Source: an uncultured Tenacibaculum sp.
GTDB taxonomy: Bacteria; Bacteroidota; Bacteroidia; Flavobacteriales; Flavobacteriaceae
Length of the DNA: 64,000 nucleotides
Direction of reading: 5' to 3'
NCBI RefSeq assembly: GCF_947499065.1
Contig: NZ_CANMMT010000012.1
Span: 1 to 64,000, forward strand
Position 1 is the first letter of the stretch; each line of letters begins with the position of its first letter. This document shows positions 9,742 through 19,310 of this stretch, one piece after another. Both the position numbers and the translations under genes were made by a program. Below the pieces are notes generated by a model. The model searched no databases, was not told the DNA's origin, and saw nothing but the letters and a program-made list of their open reading frames with translations.

Positions 9742-11058
9742 CTAAACAGCATCGGATAAACTCGTGAACGTGAAATCACGGATTTTCATATAAGGAATTA
9801 AATTACCATTTATACGAACTTGTTTACCTAATGTTTCTAGATTATTAAGCATTATTATTGGACTTTCATTAAATCTGAAATTCTTTACTGGATACTTAAT
9901 TTTTCCATTTTCAATATAAAAAGTTCCATCTCTAGTCAATCCTGTATATAGTAGAGTTTGAGGATCTACACTACGGATATACCATAAACGTGTAACTAAA
10001 ATTCCTTTTTTAGTGCTCTTGATTAAATCTTCTAAAGATGCATCTCCACCTTCCATAATTCCATTTGATGGAAAAGGAACTGGTTCTACTCCTTTCTTTT
10101 TAGCCCAATAACGGCTATAAGCTAGATTTTTTACTACTCCATTTTCTACCCACTTCATTTTTTTTAGAGGCTGTCCAGAACCATTCCAAGTTGCAGTTGG
10201 AACGTCTTTATTTAAAGGATCTGACCATATGTTAATACGCTCATCAACAATTTTTTCTCCTAGTTTTGTTCCTCCTCCTTTTTTAGACATAAAGCTACGT
10301 CCTTCATCAGCTGTTCTAGCATTAAAAGCTCCAAACATATTTTGTAATAATCCTATAGAAGCAGCTGGTTCCAATATAACTGTATATTTACCTGGCTCTA
10401 TGGCTTTTGCTTCTCTAGACATTACTGCTTTGTCAATTGCTATTTTTGATGCCTCTACTGGATCAAATTTATCAATATCATTTACATCTCGAGTTACCCA
10501 TCCAGAACCTGTTCCATCGTTGGTACGCATAGTAACTGTAAAGTCTGCACTGGTAGATTTATTGTATGCAAAAAGTCCTTTAGAATTCATCATTGCAGAA
10601 AAACCTGCTGAATCATTTAAGAAACCTGCTGCAGTTACATCTTTTTTAGCTGCTGGACCAATACTACTTGAAGCTACTGAAGCTCTATAATCTGGTGTAA
10701 TTTTAGCAGTTGATTCACTAAATGTTACTGATTTGTCATATTGTTGTGGTCCTAAAGGTTCCATAAACTCTGGATTTTCAGGAGATAGTTTTGCTAACTC
10801 TTCAGCTCTTTTTACTACTTTTTTTAAAGAAGCATCATCAAACTCATCAATAGTAGCTGTACCAGATTTGTTTCCAAAATTAGACTGAACTACTAAAGTT
10901 TGATTAGATCTATGTCCTGAAGTAGACACAGTATTACGTGCGTAGCGAATATTACCACTTTCGCTTCCACTTAAATTTATTTCGCAAGCATCAGCAGTAG
11001 AAAAACTCAATGCTTTTTCCATTATTTTTTTTGCTTCCTCTTTTGTATATATTGCCAT
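9742..11058 (-). CDS. pmbA: TldE/PmbA-type partner of TldD
   Basis: The reading frame extends to 11115, but the ATG at 11056-11058 (MAIYTKEEAKKIMEKAL) is preferred because it gives the normal family N-terminus and clears the tldD stop by 28 bases. The protein has 438 residues. It has the N-terminal PmbA/TldD beta-alpha region (ADACEINLSGSESGNIRYA) and the C-terminal family core. It lacks the HExxxH metal motif, as expected for the TldE subunit. With TldD it should form the heterodimeric metalloprotease that degrades unfolded or modified peptides. Confidence 0.9.
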   Translation of the reverse strand: MAIYTKEEAKKIMEKALSFSTADACEINLSGSESGNIRYARNTVSTSGHRSNQTLVVQSNFGNKSGTATIDEFDDASLKKVVKRAEELAKLSPENPEFMEPLGPQQYDKSVTFSESTAKITPDYRASVASSSIGPAAKKDVTAAGFLNDSAGFSAMMNSKGLFAYNKSTSADFTVTMRTNDGTGSGWVTRDVNDIDKFDPVEASKIAIDKAVMSREAKAIEPGKYTVILEPAASIGLLQNMFGAFNARTADEGRSFMSKKGGGTKLGEKIVDERINIWSDPLNKDVPTATWNGSGQPLKKMKWVENGVVKNLAYSRYWAKKKGVEPVPFPSNGIMEGGDASLEDLIKSTKKGILVTRLWYIRSVDPQTLLYTGLTRDGTFYIENGKIKYPVKNFRFNESPIIMLNNLETLGKQVRINGNLIPYMKIRDFTFTSLSDAV

Positions 11059-11086
11059 GATTTGTTTCTTTAATATTAATGATTGG

Positions 11087-12733
11087 TTAAATCTTTCTAC
11101 CTGTATTGATAACATTTACACCATCAAACCTAGTAGTAGAACTTCCATGAGATACCGCACTAACTTGCGATGGTTGCCCTTTTCCATCAAAGAAAGATCC
11201 AAATAATCGATAATCATCTTTGTCACATATTTTACTACAAGAATTCCAGAATTCTTTAGTATTAGATTGATAAGCAACATCATCTAACATACCTACAATT
11301 TTACCATTTTTAATTTCATAAAAAACAGTTCCTCCAAATTGGAAATTGTAGCGCTGTTGATCTATTGAATAAGAACCTCTACCTGCAATATAAATTCCTT
11401 TTTCTACATCTTTAATCATATCATTAACCGAATACTTTTCTTTACCTGGTTCTAATGATACATTTGGCATCCTTTGAAATTGTACATCATTCCAACTTTG
11501 TGAATAACAACATCCATGAGATTCGTTTTGTCCAATCATATGAACCTGATCTCTAATAGCCTGGTAATTTTTAAGAACACCATTTCTAACTAAATCCCAT
11601 TGTTTAGTTTTAACTCCTTCATCATCATAACCAACTGCTCCTAATGACCCTACTTGAGTTTTATCTGCAACAAGGTTTACAATATCACTTCCATATTTAA
11701 AATCACCTGACTTAAATTTATCTAATGTAGCAAAACTTGTTCCTGCATAATTAGCTTCGTAACCTAATACTCTATCTAATTCTAATGGGTGACCTACAGA
11801 TTCATGAATTGTTAGTCCTAAGTGATTAGGCTCTAGAACTAAATCATATTTACCTGCATCAACAGATTTTGCTGTTAATCTTTCCTTAGCTTGTTTAGCT
11901 GCCATAGTTGCATCTTCAACTATATCGTAACTATTTCTATACAACTTAATACCAGTTCCATCTGGGCCATTTAATTTTTCAGAAGCTAAACCATCCATAT
12001 ACTCATACCCCATTCCCATAGGTGCACTTAAAGATTGTCTAGTTTTAAACTTACCTTTCTTTCTATCAATTGCAGTTACATTAAACACTGGCCAAATTCT
12101 ATGGACATCTTGATCTATATAAGAACCGTCTGTAGAGGCAAAATATTTTTGTTCATTTACCATAAATAAAGCAGAATTCACAAAATTAGCTCCATTTTTC
12201 AATGCAGCTGCATTAGCGCTTAATAATAAATCTACTTTATCAGAAACAGGAACATCTTTAAAATCTTTTTTAATTGGTGTTTTCCACGAAACTTCACCAT
12301 AAGATTTTACTGGAGCTAATTTTACTGGCTCTTTTTGTATTTTAGAATTTGCTTTTGCAATCGCAACTGCTTGTTCTGTAGCTTTTTTAATTCCTGATTC
12401 TGTTACATTATTAGTAGAAGCGAATCCCCAAGTACCATTTGCAATTACACGAATTCCTATACCAAAAGATTCTGTATTTACTACATTTTGTACTTTATTT
12501 TCTCTTGTAAATACATATTGATTTAAGTATCTACCAATTCTAGCATCAGCATATGATGCTCCTAGTGATTTTGCTGTGTTTAATGCTACATCAGCTAAGC
12601 GCTTTTTTACTAACACATCCATACCTGGAGCTAGCAAAGCATCTACTGAAATATTATTTCCCATTAAGAGAGACGGCATCATTAATGCGCCTGCACCTAA
12701 TCCAGCAGCTTGAATAAATTTTCTACGTTTCAT
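11087..12733 (-). CDS. tldD: TldD family metalloprotease with Tat-type signal
   Basis: The protein has 548 residues. The catalytic motif is HESVGH, with H310, E311 and H315 as zinc ligands/catalytic residues. The N-terminus MKRRKFIQAAGLGAGALMMP is a twin-arginine-like leader, which most cytosolic TldD proteins lack, so the flavobacterial version may be exported. The paired tldE is directly downstream. The family processes or degrades peptides such as microcin B17 precursor and CcdA antitoxin in E. coli; the substrate here is unknown. Confidence 0.9.
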   Translation of the reverse strand: MKRRKFIQAAGLGAGALMMPSLLMGNNISVDALLAPGMDVLVKKRLADVALNTAKSLGASYADARIGRYLNQYVFTRENKVQNVVNTESFGIGIRVIANGTWGFASTNNVTESGIKKATEQAVAIAKANSKIQKEPVKLAPVKSYGEVSWKTPIKKDFKDVPVSDKVDLLLSANAAALKNGANFVNSALFMVNEQKYFASTDGSYIDQDVHRIWPVFNVTAIDRKKGKFKTRQSLSAPMGMGYEYMDGLASEKLNGPDGTGIKLYRNSYDIVEDATMAAKQAKERLTAKSVDAGKYDLVLEPNHLGLTIHESVGHPLELDRVLGYEANYAGTSFATLDKFKSGDFKYGSDIVNLVADKTQVGSLGAVGYDDEGVKTKQWDLVRNGVLKNYQAIRDQVHMIGQNESHGCCYSQSWNDVQFQRMPNVSLEPGKEKYSVNDMIKDVEKGIYIAGRGSYSIDQQRYNFQFGGTVFYEIKNGKIVGMLDDVAYQSNTKEFWNSCSKICDKDDYRLFGSFFDGKGQPSQVSAVSHGSSTTRFDGVNVINTGRKI

Positions 12734-13163
12734 TTAATTTATTTTAGTTGAATTAAAGTAAAAGTTTGGTTCACGAAAAAATTGAATCATTATTCAAAAT
12801 TTTCGTCTGCAACAAGTTAGGTATTTGAAATTAAAGAGCTTAAAAAATTAACGTTTTTTAACTTTTACAAAATACTTAACTGAGTTTCTAAATTTTCGTT
12901 AATTATTCCTTTTTATTTTAAAAACTCATTCCCTGTATTCAGACTTTAAATAAGACAACTATGCACTCTGAAGTATTATTTTTTATTATAAAACAGAGTA
13001 CTTTTTACTTCTCCAATATCTCAAAAAGTTATAGTAGTTATTTATTTTTTAGTTACGTTTTCTTTTAAACATGTAATCAATTGGGTTTATATTATTTTTG
13101 AAAACTAAACGTTATTAATGATATTTCAATTTTTCATAACTTTCAATATCGAGTACAATAAAT
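12734..13163. other. Divergent intergenic region, tldD / propeller regulator
   Basis: There is no gene in these 430 bases. An imperfect inverted repeat lies at 12774-12805 (arms of 14 bases, 12 matching, 4-base loop; outer ends CGAAAA/TTTTCG), about 40 bases before tldD. It could be an operator or an RNA hairpin. No clear TAnnTTTG box was found for either side. The rest is AT-rich with no recognisable structure. Confidence 0.4.
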
Positions 13164-16013
13164 ATGATTATAAATAATAAACTATTATATCAATTCATTT
13201 TATTATTTTTTTTTAGTCTTGGACTTTTTAGTCAAAAAAAAATCACTCCGAATTGGATAACTAATGAAAATGGCTTATCTCAAGGATTTATCTCCGCATT
13301 ACATCAAGACAACAATGGATTTCTATGGATTGGTACAAAATCTGGATTAAATAGATTTGATGGAAGAACTTTTAAATATTTTGAGAACGATATTACATCG
13401 CTTCAAAATAATCAAATAAGAAGTATAAAAGGTAATGATGAATTTATATTAATCGCTACAGAGGGAGATTTATATTTGTATTTACCTAAATACAATATTT
13501 TTTATCCTTTCAAATTAGATTTTGGTATTGGTGATATTTTTAAACAAAATAATAATACTTTTTGGTTAGCTGGCATTAATGGAAAAATACATAAACTATC
13601 TCAGGTAAAAAAAATAGACAATAAGAATATAACTCTCAACGAGTATTTTAAAATTGAAACAAAACAGTACGTCAATATTAATTCTTACTTCAAACTTACT
13701 TCTTTTAAAAATAACATTCTTTTTTTTCAACAAGATAGTATTTTTAAAACTCCAATGCTTTTTAACCTTGATAATGAAAAAACCTTTGAACTTCCTCAAA
13801 TTACAGCTCAAAAAATTTCAACAAATGCTAAGATAGGTTATACCACTTTTGATAATAAAATTTTAGTATATACTAATAAGTACATTTATATTCATAAAGC
13901 AAAAACAAATAACTGGATAAAACTTCCTGTAAATTTTAAAATACTAAATGCTATTTCATTACCTAAAAATAAAATGGTAGTTTTTAGTACACTCAATGAA
14001 TATTTATTTTTTGATTACGAATCAATTAAAAAAGGGCTTGATTATAAAAATGCATCTTACATTTTTAAAACGAAAAAAACGAGTTTCTATAATGTTTTAG
14101 AGGATAACTCTAATAATATTTGGATTGGTTCTTCTGGTTATGGATTAATGAAATTTAACATTCGTCAGCTAAAAATTCAGCATTATTTCAAAGGAAAATC
14201 AATATATGCTAAACCTTTTATTTCAAATAAAGAAACTGTTCATTTTTATAATCCAACTACAGAAGAAAACTTACTCATTAAAGGGACAGATTCAATTGAA
14301 TATAAACTTATAAAAAACTTTTGTGATAATAATAGAGAAGTTGAATTTGTTCAAAACAAAAAATTAACTTTAGGTATCTCAGTACATCCTAAAATTCTAA
14401 AAGTATATAAACTAAATCAAAATAAATTTATACCATTTAAAGAACTTCCAATTAATTTCAATTTTCACAAGCGCTTTTTTGAAATAGATCCTACGAGTAA
14501 CCAATTAATTATTCTAATGGGTAATAAAATTAAACTCATTAACTTAACTTATGGGAATGAAAAAGTGTATTCATTACATCAAGACTATGATTTTTTATCT
14601 TTTCTAGTTATTAATGAAAATGAATATTGGATTGGTACACAACAAGGACTGCTTCATATAGAAATTTTAAATAATAAAATTCATAAAAAATTATTCACTA
14701 TAAATAATTCTAACCTTGCAAATAATAATGTAGCTTCTTTACATATTGATAAACATAATTCAAATATTTTATGGATAGGAACTAAAGGTGGTGGTTTACA
14801 TAAACACCATATAGATAATAATAATTTCGAACGTATTGGGATAAAAAATAAATTTCCAAACAATACTATATATGGAATATTGGAAGATAATTACCATAAT
14901 TTATGGTTAAGTACTAATAAAGGAATCATCTCTTACAATAAAACTACACATAATTTAAAAAACTTTTTAAAAGATGATGGTTTGCAAAGCAATGAATATA
15001 ACACCTTTGCTTTTGGACAAAGCAATGAAGGAACTTTTTATTTTGGTGGTATTAATGGATTAAACTCTTTTAAACCAGAAGATTTAAAACTAAACACTAA
15101 AATTCCAAAAGCATTTATAACTGAACTTAAAATCAATAATAAACATATTAAAAAAGAACTTTCTTCTGAATTTTTAAAAAGCATCAATTTAAATCATAAT
15201 GAAAACAACATAAGTTTAAAATTTGCTGCAACAGAGTTTACTGCCCCTTTTAAAAATAAATTCAGTTATTATTTAGAAAATGCTGAAAAAAAATGGACTC
15301 ACATTACACATGAAAATACTGCCAATTATTTGAACTTAAAACCTGGTAATTATAATTTTATATTAAAATCTAGTAATAACGATGGTATATGGAGTAATGA
15401 TGTTACTACCCTCAATATCAAAATTAATCCACCTTGGTATAGAACTAATTTTGCCTACATCTTTTATTTTATCGTTTTTAGCTCTCTTCTTTTATATATT
15501 ATCAAAATCAGAGAAAATAAAATTAATCGTTTAAGAAAATATGAAAACACAAAACTGGAAAAACGATTATTAGAAACTCAAATTGCCAATAAGCAAAAAG
15601 ATTTAATGGATTTGGCAAGTACAATTTCTGAAAATACAAAATGGAGAGATTATCTTTTAAATTCTTTGAAAAAAATTAAAGATTCAAAAGGAAAAACTAA
15701 AGAAAAAAATCTTAACGAGTTAGTTAACGAAATTAAAGTAAAAACTTCCATTGAAAAGAACAGGTTAGAATATCAAAATAAAATCGATATTTTAAATAAC
15801 GAATTCTACACAAACTTATTAAATTCATACCCAAATCTTACCAAAAATGAATTAAGACTTTGCTCACTTCTTAAATTAGAATTATCTTCTAAAGAAATTG
15901 CACAAATTCAAAATATTGAATTACAATCTGTCTATATTAATCGTAGTAGATTGAGAAAAAAGTTGAAATTAGATTCAAATATTAATCTAGTCAGTACCCT
16001 ACGAAAGTTTTAA
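13164..16013 (+). CDS. Membrane-anchored propeller regulator with LuxR-like HTH (no kinase)
   Basis: The protein has 949 residues: a signal peptide (1-22), about 600 residues of two-component-regulator propeller repeats (NNGFLWIGTKSGLNRFDG and similar W-I-G-T blades), a Y_Y_Y-type domain (about 645-755), one membrane helix (about 765-785), a coiled coil and a C-terminal helix-turn-helix (LTKNELRLCSLLKLELSSKE onward, ending in a basic SRLRKKLKL helix). Histidine kinase H and N boxes are absent. It therefore looks like a one-component sensor with a periplasmic propeller and a cytoplasmic DNA-binding tail. The G8 protein gene starts 137 bases downstream on the same strand and is its likely target. 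Confidence 0.87.
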   Translation: MIINNKLLYQFILLFFFSLGLFSQKKITPNWITNENGLSQGFISALHQDNNGFLWIGTKSGLNRFDGRTFKYFENDITSLQNNQIRSIKGNDEFILIATEGDLYLYLPKYNIFYPFKLDFGIGDIFKQNNNTFWLAGINGKIHKLSQVKKIDNKNITLNEYFKIETKQYVNINSYFKLTSFKNNILFFQQDSIFKTPMLFNLDNEKTFELPQITAQKISTNAKIGYTTFDNKILVYTNKYIYIHKAKTNNWIKLPVNFKILNAISLPKNKMVVFSTLNEYLFFDYESIKKGLDYKNASYIFKTKKTSFYNVLEDNSNNIWIGSSGYGLMKFNIRQLKIQHYFKGKSIYAKPFISNKETVHFYNPTTEENLLIKGTDSIEYKLIKNFCDNNREVEFVQNKKLTLGISVHPKILKVYKLNQNKFIPFKELPINFNFHKRFFEIDPTSNQLIILMGNKIKLINLTYGNEKVYSLHQDYDFLSFLVINENEYWIGTQQGLLHIEILNNKIHKKLFTINNSNLANNNVASLHIDKHNSNILWIGTKGGGLHKHHIDNNNFERIGIKNKFPNNTIYGILEDNYHNLWLSTNKGIISYNKTTHNLKNFLKDDGLQSNEYNTFAFGQSNEGTFYFGGINGLNSFKPEDLKLNTKIPKAFITELKINNKHIKKELSSEFLKSINLNHNENNISLKFAATEFTAPFKNKFSYYLENAEKKWTHITHENTANYLNLKPGNYNFILKSSNNDGIWSNDVTTLNIKINPPWYRTNFAYIFYFIVFSSLLLYIIKIRENKINRLRKYENTKLEKRLLETQIANKQKDLMDLASTISENTKWRDYLLNSLKKIKDSKGKTKEKNLNELVNEIKVKTSIEKNRLEYQNKIDILNNEFYTNLLNSYPNLTKNELRLCSLLKLELSSKEIAQIQNIELQSVYINRSRLRKKLKLDSNINLVSTLRKF

Positions 16014-16048
16014 ATAAAACACTACAAAACAACACATTAAACAAACCT

Positions 16049-16070
16049 GTATATAAAAAGTATATATAGA
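16049..16070 (+). promoter_or_regulatory. Tandem GTATATA repeat upstream of the G8 protein
   Basis: GTATATA occurs twice with an 11-bp pitch (16049 and 16060), 81-102 bases upstream of the start codon. It may be a regulator site, but AT-rich intergenic DNA gives such repeats easily. Confidence 0.25.
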
Positions 16071-16150
16071 AAACAGTTAAAAAAAACCAACTTCACATAT
16101 AAAAAAATAGTTTTGCTTGTTATAAAATTATAACCCCAAAATATTATAAA

Positions 16151-19066
16151 ATGAAGTTTAAAAAGTTATCTAAACTATTTATTATACCTTTTATATTAAT
16201 AACTAGTTTTATTAATGCTCAAAATCCAATTCAAGTTGCAGGTTTACCTACAATAACAGCTATCAATTCTGGTAATTGGAGTAACCCTAATACTTGGGGA
16301 GGAGCCTTACCTCAAAATGATGATAGAATACTTATTCCCGCAAATATTACAGTTACCGTTGATGGTATGATATCTCAAGAGTTTAAGTCAATTCGTATAG
16401 CTTCTCAAGGCAAACTTCAATATGCTACAAATGTAAATACCGAATTAAGAACAGAATATTTAGTAAGTGAAATGGGAGCCTTTTTTGAAATTGGAACAAG
16501 CACTACCCCTATAGCTTCTAACGTTAAGGCTAATTTAGTATTTGCCTGGAGAGGCGGCACTACTAAAAATCAAGATAATAGTAGATTTGCACCAGGTGCT
16601 GTATTAATGGGGCCAGTAATAATGCAAGGTACAACTAAAACCAGCTGGACAACATTAGCTATTCACCCATCAACAGGTACCAATCAATTAACTCTAAGTA
16701 CTCCCCCTACAGGTTGGAAAATTGATGACAAATTAGTTATTGCAGGTACTGACATCAATGATTATAAGAGCGATGAATTGGTAACTATTAATAATATTTC
16801 TGGAAATACAGTTACTTTAAAAACTACACTTACTAAAAGCCATAAACCACCTACTGAAATAGCAAATATTGTAGATGTTCATGTTTCTAATAATACAAGG
16901 AACATCATAATATCATCTGAAAACCCAAGTGTGACTGCTCTAGACGGAACTGATGGATATGGAAAACCTAGAGGGCACATTATGTTTATGCATAATCCTG
17001 ATGTGCAAATACGATATGTAGAAACACAAAATCTAGGTAGAACAGATAAAGCTCTTGAACTAGATGATTGGTCCGTTCCAGAAGAAGGACTAGAAGGACA
17101 ACCCAACCCTAGATTTAGTACAACTGTTCCCTATCCAGCAGGAGCAGGTAGAAATCCAAGAGGTAGATATTCTATTCATTTTCATAGATCTATGGGACGC
17201 AAAAATGATGGCTCAACAACATTAAACATGACTCAAGCAATAGTTGAAGGATGTGTCGTTAATAATGATCCAGGTTGGGCATATGTTAATCATTCTTCTA
17301 ATGTAGATTTCAATAATAATGTCAGTTACAATATTGTAGGTTCTGCTTACTCAACTGAAGCTGGTGATGAATTAGGTATCTTTAGAAACAATATTGCCAT
17401 TAGAACTTATAACCCAATTGAACCTTTAAATTTAGGAAGACCAGTAGATAATACTTTAGGTATACATGGAGGGAGAACGAATGGTCTTACTGATGCTAGA
17501 GAAGGTATTTCAGATTTTGCTCATCAAGGAGATGGTTTTTGGCTACATAGCTGTGGAGTTACATTAGAAGGAAATGTTGTTTCAGGTGCTAGTGGACATG
17601 CATATATTTATTGGACAGAAGGACTATGGGAAAGCCTTAAAGGACGCCCACAAATGCAGCATTATGTTGATGCTTATGTTCCTCAAGCTGAATATCCTAC
17701 ACAACATGCAGAACTTAAAGCTCATGTTGCAGCTAATCCAACTTGGTTATTTGATGTTTGGTATATTTACCCAAGACCTTTTAAAAATAACATAGGGTAT
17801 ACTGTTGCTCAAGGATTTAGGGGAGATTATATTATGACAGAGTTTCATGAAAACGGAAATTCAACCAGTAATGAATACAATATGATGCCTACCAATTATA
17901 GAAACTCAATGAATCTAGTAATAGAAAACACTTTACTTTGGGGAATTAGGAGAACAGGAATGCAATTTGAAACTTGTGCACAAATCACCCTTAAAAACAA
18001 TAAAGTATATGGTTATGGTACTAATACTGGTTTAGCTCCTTGGAACCCAAGTCCTAATCCATACTCTGGTAGATTAGAAGTAGAGCCTCACTCTATTGGT
18101 GTAGATTTAGACAATTACCATAACACGCGTAGTTGGACAATTGAAAACAATATTATTGCCGGTTGGAATGGAGAATCGCAAGCATTAACTTTGCCCATAA
18201 ATGCAAAAGTAGTTGTAAATGGAGGTACTTTTGATAATTCTGGTACAGACATTCTAATTAGGGAAGTAAATTGGGCCAAAGGTTGGGATGAAAGAATCGT
18301 AAATAATACTGAAAGTAATACCAACCCTCCTCACTATATTAATCCAACACCTAAAGACCTTATTACACCTTGGAGAACTATTAATATTAAAGGAAATATT
18401 ATATTTAAAAATTCAAATAAAAATATTGTTTTAGACGCTCAAATGCATTTAGTAAATAATGCAGGTGATTCATTTGCATTACTACATCCAGATGGTTCTG
18501 GAGTTAAAATGACTGCTTACTTTTTATTACCTGATGATATTCGATTAAACTTTGGATCTTTTAATAATACTAAGCTTTATTTTAATGAACAAGAAGCTAA
18601 TTATATCCCAGTACCAACTTCTGACTTGTTAACCCCATATCTATATCCTGCTGAAAATTTATTTCCAGAGCGTGTTACACCTAATATATATCTTAACAAA
18701 AGTAATGCACAATTAAAAAGTGAATTTGGTTCTTCTTTTGGAGGTACTATTACTCCAAAAAATGCTATAACTCACCCTATGATTATTGGTGGTAAAATAG
18801 TTGATGATAATTTAAATAATCCAGATGTAAATTCTAAAAATAATAAATGTTTAATTTATCCTAACCAAGCATCCAGTCATTTTTACATTAAACAAAATGA
18901 TAACTTATCTGTTAAAATATTTACCTTACAAGGTAAGATGATAAAACAAATTTCATCAACAAATAGTATGATTAAAATTCCTGAACTATCAACTGGGATA
19001 TATTTAGTTCAAATTAAAAACAATAAAACTGGAACTATATGTACTAAAAAGTTAATTAAAAGCTAG
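16151..19066 (+). CDS. G8-domain / right-handed beta-helix secreted protein with T9SS tail
   Basis: The protein has 971 residues. A signal peptide (1-23, ending INAQ) precedes a G8 domain (about 35-165: SGNWSNPNTWGGALPQNDDR, then a hydrophobic beta series). A long parallel beta-helix region follows (HFHRSMG, DFAHQGDGFWLHSCG, ENNIIAGWNG and similar N-rich turns). The last 75 residues (CLIYPNQASSHFYI to CTKKLIKS) are a type-A T9SS sorting domain. G8 plus beta-helix is the architecture of CEMIP/TMEM2-like proteins linked to hyaluronan metabolism, so polysaccharide binding or cleavage is possible but unproven. It is encoded just after the propeller regulator. Confidence 0.87.
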   Translation: MKFKKLSKLFIIPFILITSFINAQNPIQVAGLPTITAINSGNWSNPNTWGGALPQNDDRILIPANITVTVDGMISQEFKSIRIASQGKLQYATNVNTELRTEYLVSEMGAFFEIGTSTTPIASNVKANLVFAWRGGTTKNQDNSRFAPGAVLMGPVIMQGTTKTSWTTLAIHPSTGTNQLTLSTPPTGWKIDDKLVIAGTDINDYKSDELVTINNISGNTVTLKTTLTKSHKPPTEIANIVDVHVSNNTRNIIISSENPSVTALDGTDGYGKPRGHIMFMHNPDVQIRYVETQNLGRTDKALELDDWSVPEEGLEGQPNPRFSTTVPYPAGAGRNPRGRYSIHFHRSMGRKNDGSTTLNMTQAIVEGCVVNNDPGWAYVNHSSNVDFNNNVSYNIVGSAYSTEAGDELGIFRNNIAIRTYNPIEPLNLGRPVDNTLGIHGGRTNGLTDAREGISDFAHQGDGFWLHSCGVTLEGNVVSGASGHAYIYWTEGLWESLKGRPQMQHYVDAYVPQAEYPTQHAELKAHVAANPTWLFDVWYIYPRPFKNNIGYTVAQGFRGDYIMTEFHENGNSTSNEYNMMPTNYRNSMNLVIENTLLWGIRRTGMQFETCAQITLKNNKVYGYGTNTGLAPWNPSPNPYSGRLEVEPHSIGVDLDNYHNTRSWTIENNIIAGWNGESQALTLPINAKVVVNGGTFDNSGTDILIREVNWAKGWDERIVNNTESNTNPPHYINPTPKDLITPWRTINIKGNIIFKNSNKNIVLDAQMHLVNNAGDSFALLHPDGSGVKMTAYFLLPDDIRLNFGSFNNTKLYFNEQEANYIPVPTSDLLTPYLYPAENLFPERVTPNIYLNKSNAQLKSEFGSSFGGTITPKNAITHPMIIGGKIVDDNLNNPDVNSKNNKCLIYPNQASSHFYIKQNDNLSVKIFTLQGKMIKQISSTNSMIKIPELSTGIYLVQIKNNKTGTICTKKLIKS

Positions 19067-19084
19067 TTCCTAAAATATTATCAA

Positions 19085-19114
19085 AAAAAGACAACTAGAA
19101 ATAGTTGTCTTTTT
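19085..19114. terminator. Bidirectional terminator, G8 gene / small ORF
   Basis: AAAAAGACAACT and AGTTGTCTTTTT form a perfect 12-bp stem with a 6-base loop and A/T runs on both sides. It lies between the converging G8 gene and the small leftward ORF. Confidence 0.88.
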
Positions 19115-19127
19115 CTATATCTTAAAT

Positions 19128-19304
19128 TTAATCAAATCCGCTTCCTGGATTGTCTGGACTTTGTGCTTGTGCCTTTTGTGGATTCAATATCATATAGGTA
19201 CCTAAAGCTGTTAATGCTGCGTATTTTCCATATTTACCAAACTTTTTTAAAGCTTCTTCTCTAGTTATTTTAGGATCTTGATTTTGTATATTTTGATTTT
19301 TCAT
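19128..19304 (-). CDS. Conserved 58-residue partner ORF of the LRR giant
   Basis: This ORF was read directly from the sequence. ATG is at 19302-19304, only six bases after the stop of the giant LRR gene, and TAA is at 19128-19130. The protein is 58 residues with a basic-charged start, the motifs ITREEALKKFGKYGKY and ALTALGTYM, then NPQKAQAQSP and a Gly/Pro-rich tail. By hand alignment 37 of 45 residues match the ORF at 31552-31722, which holds the same place behind the other giant. The moderately hydrophobic centre followed by AQAQS looks like an export signal or short membrane helix. Family and function are not recognised. Confidence 0.82.
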   Translation of the reverse strand: MKNQNIQNQDPKITREEALKKFGKYGKYAALTALGTYMILNPQKAQAQSPDNPGSGFD

Positions 19305-19310
19305 TGATAA

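Noticed and set aside
10229..10690. 153-residue open frame on the + strand
   Set aside because: It is antisense to the tldE core, has no plausible start context, and its composition follows the opposite strand's codons.
13164..16013. Hybrid two-component system histidine kinase
   Set aside because: The propeller and Y_Y_Y domains fit, but no H, N or G boxes or receiver domain are present after the membrane helix; only a coiled coil and an HTH follow.
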